From the NCBI GenBank assembly GCA_003194525.1, contig NBIV01000014.1:124001-188000 (forward strand): a stretch of DNA of 64,000 nucleotides, written 5' to 3'. The notes below the pieces were generated by a model, which was not told the origin of the DNA, searched no databases, and worked only from the letters and a program-made list of their open reading frames with translations. This DNA comes from Gracilariopsis chorda. Lineage: Eukaryota > Rhodophyta > Florideophyceae > Gracilariales > Gracilariaceae. Positions 41,897 through 52,800 of this stretch are shown here, in pieces. How positions within the stretch are numbered: the first letter of the stretch is position 1; every line of letters starts with the position of its first letter. The position numbers were made by a program, and so were the translations under genes.

Positions 41897-43648
41897 ATGT
41901 CCCAAGCTTATAACGATCAATCTTCGACTCCCGTGGATCCTCAGGTGTATCACACCTCTACTGGTGCGTCAATCCAGCCTAAGGAGCATATCGATCATTG
42001 CGCCATACGTGTGGTCGTGCCGTTCCACGATCGGCATGTCAGACTACGGTGCTTCGTCGGTGAGTACATCCATCATTTCGGGCGATACCTTCAGTTGGTG
42101 TATTCTCGCGGTTCCCGAGACTCCCTGAAGTGAGGGCAAACGTAACCGTGAAGATTCGTATCGCAGTCATTGGCTACACGTTCCGGTGCTTTGCGATAAA
42201 GCTCCAAACACGGTAGGGTACTGCGATCGTCCCTACCCTAAGTGTATCAAGGAACGCAAAATGCAGTCGCGTCTGCAACTGCTCTTTCAAAAGAAATCCA
42301 TTCACCATGCGGAGCGTCGTCCTGGCGGCATCTCGGATGCCCGCTTTGTTCTGGTCTTGCTTACTTATGACCCTCCCTATGAGGGCCTGTATTGGTTAGA
42401 GCGCAGTAGTTCGGGTACCAACTCCGCGGTCGAAATCCGTATCATAACAACCTTTGGATTCTTCTTCGGAGGGCAGAACACGGTATTCCATGATATGCCT
42501 TCAGGTCATCGTTCTATATACTACGTCCCCATCGTCAGCTCTTGGAGGGACCACTGGGTGTCGCCTCACCTGAGTTTGGAGACGCCGCTCTTCTTTGTAT
42601 ATTGCACCTCCGAGGTACTTGATACCCACGGCTTCCTGAAAGGTTTCGTTATGCTGATTGCCTCTACGAAGTTCGCTGTAGGGGCCCTTATGGCGTACAT
42701 TCAGGCGGCAGATGAGAATGTCCTCTCCTATACGCGGAGCGGCGATGGTCTTCTCGATTGGTACTCGTCATACCAGCCTACACCGGGTTGTTTACTTCCT
42801 CTTTTGGTAGCCATGATCCAGTATATCCATTCTTTGGGTTTCCAAAACCTTTTCAGGGGCACCATGTGGAGTGCCGACGAGGCGAAGGCTCTTCTGGATT
42901 ACAACCTTCAGTTTGACTGCTCTGAAACCCCTGGTTTCCAGTGGTATGACTATGGGGGAGACAACTTCTACCCGATCAGGCGAAGCCCGAACGATGACGA
43001 TCACGGGCGCGCATATGCTGCTTTTCCGCGCCATATTGAAGAGAGAACGCCTAAGGTGCCATGATTTCAGGTCTCTGATTATGATACGAAGGTTGGGAGT
43101 CTGTCGATCTGCACGTTAGTTCCTCTGCCCCTTGGAGGATTACCTGTAGCTCCTGCAGTTAGTGGTTATACTTCTCCTAATCCTGCGGTGGCTGCTGCAG
43201 CCCCCGTCAGTGCCACTCCGGCGTCAGTGCCCGCGGCCCCTGTGGTGGGGATGGATGTTCCGCGCATGAAGAAGAAGGCGATCCCTCCTGCCCCAGTGGG
43301 TCCAACTCCTTCGTTTTTTTTCGGCTCCTGCAGTGCAGCCCGTATTGAATAGTGTGCCACCTCAGGATATTTCCTCACCTCCAGTGTCAGTTCCTGCAGT
43401 TGTTTCTCCGGCTTTTCCGTTGCCATCGCCTTCAGTGGCTGGACCTGCTTCCCCTATCCAGGCTATTGCCTCTGCCCCAATGGTGTTACCCGCAGCTCCT
43501 TCGGTGGTTGCTACCGAAGTCGAGTCAGCAGAAGATGCGATGGCAGTCGCCTTTCCGGAGATGGTGCATGGTTGTTGCCATCAGTGTGCCTGCTTCTCCA
43601 GTTGAGGCTATGCGCGAAGCTCGCGGCTGGATGCTAGAGCACCGTTAG
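41897..43648 (+). pseudogene. antisense protein of Gypsy element B (novel family), broken
   Basis: The likely start is the ATG at 41897 after a pyrimidine-rich leader. Block 1: KEHIDHCAIRVVVPFHDRH then FVGEYIHHFGRYL (to 42133). After a frameshift, 42186-43064 is a long frame containing ARFVLVLLTYDPPYEGLYWL, IRIITTFGFFFGGQNTVFHDM and RSIYYVP, then IHSLGFQNLF, DEAKALLDYNLQFD and PGFQWYDYGGDNFYPI. A Pro/Val/Ala-rich linker (43090-43600) and a short helical end (EAMREARGWMLEHR) follow. Order and spacing match the antisense frames of A and D. Function unknown. Confidence 0.7.
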
Positions 43649-44007
43649 GCACGTACTGGTAGCAAATCCCTCGGGGGGAGGCATGACAGCCTTAAGGAGT
43701 TTATCGATAACCAGGCCACTGTGGCGAAGGCGCGCTTGCGTGCGGAGTATGCGGTGCACTATTGCGGGAACCTCCGGGCAGTTTACATAGCCTGTACGAT
43801 CCAGTTAGTAAATTCAATAAAATTATTCCCTAGGTGGTACAGCAGCTCCATCTAAGGTTAGTGTTAAATTGGGTTCATTAGTCCCCTTAAGTGCAAAAGA
43901 GAACGACAAGAAACCTATAGGGTGGTGGGAGGATGTTTGTCTCCTGTAGGAGAGGGAAGCGGAGATAGACCATTGTTGGTGCCCCCCCCTTTCTGAAAAG
44001 AAAACGC

Positions 44008-46814
44008 CTACGAGGAGTTGCGTTTTCGCTCCAGTGTGGCGTGGTATCGCCTAAGAACGTTCTTCGAAATATGATCCGGATGTTTTTCGGTATCATTTTC
44101 TGAGGTGTAACAGTACCATCTGACGCGGTACTTTATTTTGGAACCGTTTCGACGGTGCGACACGATGTGATCTACCACATATAAGGTCCCACCCTGGGGT
44201 GTCGAAGGTACCTCCGTGGTATCCCGAGGAGTTTTGCCTAACGGAGGGGCATTGTCACTCATGAAAGAGCTATGGGCGTCTGCGGATACTACCTTTGGTG
44301 AACAGGGAATGCCCGGTCTTGTCGCTGGTGTCACTTGCGATGGAAGATGAACGATGGGTTGCTGCTGAGGCCACTTCCGTGGAACCTCTGGGACGTTTGT
44401 CTCCCTCTCTCGTAAGCATTATAAACATACGTGAACGTGCCCACGTATGCGACCCAACCTTCTGGTAATCCGCAATATAGTGTTTTAGCCTGGAGGCGAT
44501 TGCCTTGTTGAACCTTTTCGCTGGGCCGTGCATCTCGGGATGAAAGGCGGTGGTAAACAGTTGTTTCATCCCCAGCATTTCTGAGATGGTGCCGAAAATT
44601 TTCGCTGTGAATTGGGGACCGTTATCCATGAGGAGGTACTGGGGTATTCCCTAAGGATAGACCCAATTCTCCAGAAAGGCGTCCGTAATAACTCCAGCCA
44701 TGGTGCTCTCCAGACGAGTGGCGCGGGTGAGCTTCGAAAACTGGTCGGTGATAACCAGGATATAAAGTATCCGCGATCCGACTTCGGTAGAGGGCCCAAT
44801 AAATACATGGCCACCAACGTCAAAAGACCTGAGAAAAACAAGGTTAAGGGAGTCATATGCTTCCTTACGGTACCCCTGTTGGCCGCGAACGAACGGCAGT
44901 CCGCCACTTCTTGGAACAAATCGTTGGCCATGTTTGGACAATAGACTTCCCTTCTCATGGTGAAATACATGCGAGAGCCACCGGAGTGTCCTGCGAGGCG
45001 CGGATAATGGAAAAGGCACAGAACTTTAGCCCGCAGGCTGGCCCGGACCACCTTTTGGAGTAATCCGTGGAGGGGAGCGCGGCGCACCAACACGCCATCC
45101 CGGTCTATATCGAACAGGGATGTCGTGTGTCCAATAGTGGCGAGGTTCTCCTTACAGATAGGTTCCGTGCTCTGCTCCTTCAGAAATTGCTTCATGGTTA
45201 TGTGGAGTACTTCCTTCTCCTCCTCAACTAGTGCCATCACCTCAGGAATGCTGGCATATTTTCCACTGAGGTTAATACATTCCACGGAATCTCCTGCAGG
45301 TTTGCTTCCTTCCTCCGTGCCACATAGGGTGAGGCACGGAACGGTGTCCTCTGAGGGGGTTGTATCTTCTCCATCGGTGGATATATGGGAAAGAGCGTCT
45401 GCTGCCTGGTGTTTCATGCCTGCGCGGTGGATACTACTAAATTCGTACTCCAGCAGGCGCAACCTCCAACGTTCTAGGCATCTGTCAAGTACAATATCCA
45501 CTTCAGTGGAGCATTATCAGACCTCAAGGTGAAGCTAGTACCCTCAAAGTAGAGGCGCAGTAGTAATACTTCCCACAAGATAGCGAGACAATAGCGTTCG
45601 GAAGTGGAGTCGTTCCACCCCGCCTGGGAGTGGCAACTACTCCCGTAACATATTTGGCAGCATTCCACCTTCCAGTTTTTCCTGTAGAAGAGCGTGTCCC
45701 ACCTGGTACTTACAGGCGTCCGTATCCAAGCCCATGCGTCCGTGCCGTTTCGATACAACCAATATCGGAGGTTCAATCAGCTTCCTCTTCAGGATGTCGA
45801 AAGCTCCATACTCTTCGTCCGTCAAGGTACAAATCTGTGTGGGTTTATCTTTTTCCAAAGGGTGGTTCAATGGGAAGGCTATTCGGTAGAAAATAGGGAC
45901 AAAACTGCTGAAGAAGTTGCACAAAAATAGGAGGAAACGTAGTTCCGTCTGGCATATGGGCGTTTTGGCTTCTTCAATGGCGTCTTGAGTCTTGCTTGAT
46001 ACCTTTAGGTGACCGGCGTGCACTAGGTATCCCAAATAATCTACAGAAGAATGAAAATGAAGCACTTCTCTAGCTTGAGGGTGAAGTGGACATCCTTCAA
46101 GAGTTTGAGGACGTGTCTCACATGGGTTAAGTGTCCCTTCACGGTGCACAAGTAGATAATGACGTCAGCAATGCATACTAGGGCGTAATGCAACATCAAA
46201 TTTGACGGGAGTATGTCAACTGACTGCTGGAGTGTGGCGGGGGGTTTTTTAATCCAAAAGACATCCTTAGGAATCTGAATATGCTACACTGGGTGGTGCA
46301 CATTGTCTTGTCTTTATCAGCGTCGTCCATCGCGATTTTCCAGTATCCCCTATTGGCGTCCAGTGTAGAGAATACCGACGCATCGCCTTAGGAGTTGATA
46401 CATTCATCCATGCAGGGTATCAGGTAGGAATCCCGCACAGTTACCTCATTCAGGCGCCTTTCATCGATACAAAACCTCACAGATCCCTCTTTTTTCTTTT
46501 CGAACACCACCCAATAGACCCATTCGGAGGTTGACGGGTCAATTACGCACTTGTATAGCATGCTTTGGATCTCCTCACGCTCGAAATCGCGTGCATGGGG
46601 TCTGGCTCTCCTTGGGAGAGGATGTTTCAGTTTCGCCCTCATGTGTTAACTGGATCCGGTGCTTGGTCAAGGTAACTTGCCCCAAACGGCCGAACCACAT
46701 ATCCTCAAAGGCGGATAACATTTCTCTTATCCTTTGGCAATACTCTATGAATTCTTCGCCAATTTGGAGCTTCTCCTGCCATGGGGCAGTGAATATCTGC
46801 TTAGAAGGCTGAAT
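44008..46814 (-). pseudogene. pol remnant of Gypsy element B (RT, RNase H, integrase, chromodomain)
   Basis: From the right: linker with FEDMWFGRLGQVTLTKHRIQ (46660-46740), RT start (FCIDERRLNEVTVRDSYLIP, 46420-46480), later RT with SSVDYLGYLVHAG, RNase H fragments (GLDTDACKYQVGHALLQ; TSFTLRSDNAPLKWIL), KHQAADALSHIST, and the integrase zinc region (FHYPRLAGHSGG). The integrase core is poorly preserved but has MDNGPQFTAKIF and EMHGPAKRFNKAI. A chromodomain-like end reads YVVDHIVSHRRNGSKIKYRV, then RWYCYTSENDTEKHP. Many frameshifts; not functional. Confidence 0.72.
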
Positions 46815-47629
46815 TGCAACCCCCTCAGGGAAGAATTCTTGGTACTAGAATGCTTTCCCGAAATTATCGTTTGTGTAGTGTGTATATGAACTACGCCCCA
46901 CAATGGTGGATATGGACACGTGAGACACGGTTTTGGGTCAATGGGCGGTTGGCCACAGTAGTAGATGTTGCCACGAAATGTGGAGTATTTTAGTTGATTT
47001 TATTTATTACTTTCACACTCATTTCTGGGAAGCTAATACTTAGTGCGACGGCGCACTGCCGTTGCACCAGTAAACCTTCCCCAATAAGGGAACCCAAGCT
47101 GGGGAATTGGCTCTAGTTGTTACCGCTTGCGCGCGTGCTCTACTCCTCCTTGGAGGGAAACGCCGCGAACCACGGGACATCTAACCCCCTTGCACATCTA
47201 AAGGGACCCATCACTGGGAGTCATATTATTCCAATCGCATTGGTGTTTCGTCCTGTATAGGGATATTGTTACCGGCATCGCCGTTCGCCCCCGTCGCTCT
47301 CGCGACTCATTTCGTCCTTCCTTCCTCCTCTTCGCCCTTCTTTTTTCCTCTTTTTAGGGTAGCACCTCCCGCTATTCGCGGCTCTCGTGTGCGCATCCGC
47401 TCACACACCCCCACTTACGTGGAAACCTACCTCTGGCGAGGACGCATTCCCGCTCTCGCGGATACCGATTCTTGTCCTAAACCCTCTTGCGCTAGTCGCG
47501 AGGGGTTGGCTCGGTCTTACAAACCGGCTCCGCCGTGCCACCCCTAGAGGGGCTCTACCCAGCTGGGGTCACCTCCACGGAGGAAAGATCCCGAACGTCT
47601 TTCGGTGTTTCTCCCCTTGGAGCGTTGCA
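46815..47629 (+). repeat. 5' LTR of element C
   Basis: Aligns along its length with 57676-58489. Starts TGCAAC and ends GTTGCA. It includes a TTTTATTTATTAC stretch near 47000, a pyrimidine tract ending in TTTTTAGGG near 47340-47360, and five compact inverted repeats in its last 90 bp (47541-47622). No canonical TGG-initiated primer-binding site follows the end immediately. Confidence 0.92.
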
Positions 47630-47739
47630 ACACAATGTGTTCTCCCGACCTAGAATGGTTTTTTGTTTTCCCTTTTACGAGGTTTGTTTTCATTCACCAG
47701 AAGTTCCGTGATCGTTTCCCGTCGTAACGGTATTTTCTC

Positions 47740-49853
47740 ATGTCGAGAAATCCCTCCGATGCGGAGCCAGTGGTAACGCGTAGTCGCTCCCGCGACAACG
47801 CGGACACTTCCGAAGTTCGGTTCGTACCCCGTATCCCTATACGGACAAGTTCCAGCCGTGCTGGCGCCGCTTCATTGCGGAATGATACCTCCGACCGAGA
47901 AACCCGGAACCTCCTTTTGCCCTCGTTATCACCCCCGCAGGGGAATGCAGCATCGACTCCGGCTGTTGCCGCAGTGCCCCAGGCACCGCAGCCTGCTCCC
48001 GCTGTCGCGGCTTCAAGCCCCCGTGGAACGTGCGATAACACCCCCCAGGGGACTTCCTTGGAATCCCAGGTCCGCGCTCTGTGGACCGCCCATGACACCC
48101 TTGTAGGGGAACTACAATCCCTCCAAGAGGTGGTCTTGGCAACCCCCGTAAAGGAGGTTGCCGAGGAACTCCATATTTTACGGTCTGACGTCAACTCCGT
48201 GTTGGAGAGTTTGGAACAACCCGCCACCTTCATCGAAGGAGTTGAAGCCCGATTTGATCGGATTGGTGCCCGCCTGGAGACGCTGGAGCAGTTCTTCCTC
48301 ATGGACAAACCATCCCCGGGTGATCCGGTAAACGAGGCATCGCACAACGACCAGCTTGCTGGGAAGAAGAAACGCCGTCACCGACGGAAACACCACGGAA
48401 AATATTCGGACTCCGATTCTTCGACATCGTCGGACTCATCCCGAAACCATTCGGTTAGCTCGAGCTCCTCGGATTCCGACTCGGAGGACGAGAAGCGAGG
48501 CTACTCCTCCCGCTCGAAGCGGTCATCGGCCACTGAAGGTGTGATCCGAACCCACCAGAAGGGGAGAAGACACCCTGGTCTCCGGGAATTGAAACCGACA
48601 AACCCGGATTACCGGAAGCTTTTATCATACCGGTACTACCGGCTCGAATATTGGTCACTTGGACGTACGCCCTGCGGTATGGGAAAGGTGCGAGAATGCA
48701 TTAAGCGAGTGCAGCTCTCGCTCCGCAACCAGTATTTTACTGGAGAGGACCCGGTCCTAGTACTGGATTCTTATCCCGCTTTGTAGCGGAGGCCGATATA
48801 CTCGGTATGAATGAGGGACAAGCCTATTTGGCTTTACCGTATTTCTTACGGGGAGTGGCGGAGGACCAATACAACTCTTTCAGAGGATCTTCTCGCGCCT
48901 CCGAGGGAGGGGTTACTTGCTGGCCGGAGGCTGTGCAGTATCTTCTGCGCTCCTACGCCACAAACCCCGCTATTAAGCAGGCTATCCTCGCTTTGCGAGA
49001 TACACGCCAGCGTGCTGGAGAGACCGAGACCGATTACTCGGTGCGCCTTAACAAGGCTTTCCACAGATGTGGTAACGTACACCGCGCTGGGGAGCGCAGT
49101 ACCATGTTCATCGATGGTCTTGACCCGGCAATCCGGATTTTAGTTACCCTTTATCGGGAAGACAAGCGGAGGATCACCTATCTCGGGCTCGTCCAACACG
49201 CTCGAGGGGAAGGGGATGCACTTCGTGCAAGAACTCCGAACAATCTGTCGAAATCCGCCAAGGCATTGTTGCTAGAAAGCGAAGCTTCATCACTCCCGCT
49301 CACTGCCAATGGGAACCCTGGAAAGGGATTTGATACCGTGCATTTAGTGCAGGGGGATGGTGTGTCTATACCCACCAGTGATTTGCCGTCGACGAGGGAG
49401 ATGACCCGTAATACGGGAACAGAAGATCCCGTTCTATACGGTTGTAACGGTCGGATCCAACCCCAACGACTCCCGTTTTCAAACGGTCATTCCCGTTATC
49501 AACGGCCTGGATGGACTGACACCCGCCCTGCCCGCCCTGCGGTTCGCTTCTTCGATACTCGGAATAATAATCCGCGTGTCGAGGTGTTGGCTCTCATTTG
49601 CCACCTTTGTTATGCCGATGGCCATACCACGCCTCAGTGTATCTGCTCACTGAAGGATATGGCCAAGGTGGTGGCAAACTACGAGGCCCTCACTCCAGAG
49701 GAGAAACGTTCCGTCCCGATGGCTTCCTACCTCCGTGCAAAAAACGGACTTTTCCCATGCCCTACCACAGACCTCGCGTGCGCGGCAAGCTTCATACACC
49801 CCGATTCAGGAGATCGCGCAACCATCTGTTGCAACTCCCGCTTATGCGGATAG
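47740..49853 (+). pseudogene. gag of element C (frameshifted)
   Basis: The ATG at 47740 opens 348 codons with a low-complexity Ser/Asp and basic domain (KKKRRHRRKHHGKYSDSDSS), ending at TAG 48784. The frame resumes before 48807 (SRFVAEADILGMNEGQAYLA), so a single base was lost near 48768. The capsid-like region follows: YFLRGVAEDQYNSF, AVQYLLRSYATNPAIKQAI, SVRLNKAFHRCGNV, MFIDGLDPAIRI. A CCHC zinc knuckle CHLCYADGHTTPQC (C-X2-C-X4-H-X4-C) is at about 49601-49642. The frame ends at TAG 49851. Protease lies in the same frame after this TAG and a TGA at 49872. Confidence 0.82.
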
Positions 49854-49874
49854 AGCCCCCTGTCAACGGAATGA

Positions 49875-52800
49875 AGCACTCGTTTTCGAGGAAACAAACC
49901 CACCGCTGAAGGCGGAAAACTAAATGAGGGAGTCTCCCCTTTGGGAGAGGCATCCTCAGACAAGAGGCTGTTGGCGCCCGAGGCGTCCTCGCCTCGCTCC
50001 CCGGTGAAAGTCCTCTCGAGGAAAGACACCGCTGACGCGGACTCTGCGCACCTTGGTGTGTTGCGTCGCCCGTGGATACGGAGTGCAAATCCCCGGATTC
50101 CCGGTAGAGTCTGGGTCGTGGCCAAGCGCAACTATAAGGTCTATGCCGAACTTGGCCTTGATCCCCAGTTTATGGTGAGGTTTCTCACCGTCCTGGATAC
50201 AGGTGCAGGCCCCAATTTTGTTGTAGAATCATTGTTACCGCCGCTTGTGCGGTCTCGTATCCGCTCTGAAGCGGTACCCGACATTTCGGTTGGAAACAAC
50301 AATCCGTTACAAACGGTGGGCACAGTGGACCTCGTCGTGAGACTTGGTATCTCTGTGGTGAAGTTGGACTTCATCGTTTGCCGTTCATTTGCAGCACCAG
50401 TCATACTGGGATTTGATTACTGCGACAGATTTGTCGACGCAATCAGGCCCCGCCTCAGGCGTGTAAGATTTGACGAGGGATCGTCGGTTCCGATTGTTCG
50501 CCGCCCGCTAAAGCGGTCCTTTCGGAAACAAGTTCCGCTCCCTGCTGCGCAGGAACGACCGCCCGTGTCCCGCGAGTCCACCAAGCTCAGCGTCGCTTCC
50601 TCGGTTTCTATACCGCCTGAGTCCTAAGTCTGGGTGCAGGTAAATTCCCGTCAACACGATCTTCGGGTTATACAACCCCTCGCCTCGTTGTACGGGAAAT
50701 CCCAGCTGGCACTGGCTCATGGAATTGTCTCCATTTCCCCGGTTGTTCCTTTCCGGATATTGGTTGCCAATCTTGGCAAACACCCCCAGTATCTGGTAAA
50801 ACACCGAGTAATTGCGAGTGTAACCCTTCATCCTATGGGAATGCTGCCAACGAAGATGACAGCCGCCGATGTACTCGGAGTTACCACCTCTTCTGAGGAG
50901 TTCGCCCCGCCGTCCGAAGAGGACAAATCTAAGGAGGGGGAGGAAACCGCTACTTCAGCGTCGAACATACGGAGTAACTCGGAATTGCGAGCCACACCTG
51001 TTCCACAGGACAATGCTCCATCGAACAACGACCGGATTGATCCGGGAAAGGCACCTGAAGCGCTGGACTTCAGCCACGTGCCAGAGTCTCACCGCGAAAA
51101 ACTCCGTACAATGTTACGGGAACTCACCACAATGTGGGATGGCTCGCTTGGCGAGATTAATGCAACGGAACACCGGATCGATTTATTCCCCGGTGCGTAC
51201 CCGGTTCCACAACCCCCTTAAAGGGCAGGTCCGAAAGCTCGGGAACAGGAGCAGTCCCAAGTGGACAAGATGCTCCGCGCAGGTGTGATTGAGCCCGCTC
51301 AATCACCCTGGGCATCCCCAGTTGTACTGGCTTTGAAGGCTGATGGAACCTGGAGGTTCGGTTTCGACTACCGCTGGCTCAATGCCGTGACTGTGAGGGA
51401 CACTTACCCTATCCCCCTTATGGACGAGTGTATTGACTCCCTCGGAGACGACACCGTTTTCACGGCTCTCGATGCTAATTGGGGATATTGGCAAGTACCT
51501 GTCAGACAGGAGGATCGCGACAAAACTGCATTCACCTGCCACGCAGGAACGTACCACTTCAAGCGGATGCCATTTGGGTTAACCAACGCCCCTGCCACCT
51601 TCCAGTGCAGTAGATATTCTACTCAACCGCTTTAAGTGGCGGAGCTGTCTGGTCTACCTTGATGATATTATCATCTTCTCCAACTTGTTGGACGACCATC
51701 TCACTCACGTCCGAGACGTGCTGACCGTACTCCGCGATGCGGGAATTACCCTCAAGTTGAGGAAATGCGAGTTTTTCACAGATACTGTGAAGTATCTGGG
51801 TCACATTATTCGTCCTGGACGGTTAGCGATCGAGAAAGCTCGAGTCAAATCTCTCGTTGAGGCGAAAGAGCCCCGTACTCAAACGGAACTGCGCTCCTTT
51901 TTGGGGCTGTTCAACGTCTATCGACGGTTTATCCCGAACTTTTCGGATATCGCAGCGCCCCTGAACGCGTTTTTGCGAAAGGAGAACCCCCCAAAATTGG
52001 GAACATTTACGCCCGAGCAATCGGAAGCCTTTAACTACTTGAAGGAGGCTGTCACATCAGCACCAATCCTACATCTCCCAAAACTTGGGTTGCCATACTC
52101 CGTAGATACGGACTCGAGCGACTACCAAGTCGGGTGTGCTCTTTTTCAAACCACCCCCGAGGGGGAACGACATCCAATTGGTTATTGGTCAGGCTCGCTC
52201 AATGTTCATGAGCGGAACTACTCCGTATCGGAGAAAGAGTGCCTCGCCGTCGTATGGGCGATGACCACTCTGCGCCCCTACCTTATGGGAGTTCACTTCA
52301 CCGTGTACATGGATCATTCCTCATTGAGGTGGTTAATGATTATCTCCGACCCGTTGGGACACCTCATGCGCTGGAGACTCCGCCTCGCGGAATATGACTT
52401 TCAAGTCATTTATAAAAAGGGTGCGCAGAACACCCAGGCCGACGCTTTGTCGCGGTTACCCACAAGTGGGGAAGCACTCCCAACTGAGGATGATGAAGTC
52501 CCATGTTTCATGGCTATAGACCCGGATGATCCGGAATATGCCGTCGAGGCTAGGCCAGGAAACTGGGGCGAGGATGCTGATTTTGACGAACTACTCGCAT
52601 CGCGAGATAAATCTGAGAACCCGTTACCGGGAAACTTTGTACCAATATCACCGGAAGAAATGATCCGAGAACAATTCGGCGACCCATTCTGTACGAGGGT
52701 TCGTGCCCGTATCAACGGTGGTGAAGATCTCCCTTTCGGGGTAAACGAAAAAGGCTACATCTTAAGGAAGGTCGAAGCCCGCCCACAGATTGTGGTACCT

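Larger units (their letters stand above)
41690..46814 (-). mobile_element. Gypsy element B, 3' part (split by element C)
   Basis: The pol remnant is on the minus strand from 46814 to 44008, with an antisense frame on the plus strand at 41897-43648. The upstream gag-protease half of the same element lies at 58490-61069, on the far side of element C. Reading across the junction restores the protease-RT linker: the block ending near 58550 continues at 46814 with the segment that precedes reverse transcriptase. Confidence 0.75.

Noticed and set aside
47630-47665. tRNA primer-binding site after the 5' LTR of C
   Set aside because: No TGG-initiated tRNA-complementary stretch directly after GTTGCA; another priming mode is possible but cannot be shown.
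49851-51221. stop-codon recoding or readthrough in gag-pol of element C
   Set aside because: TAG, TGA and TAA all occur, together with frameshifts of different size; this is ordinary decay rather than a recoding signal.
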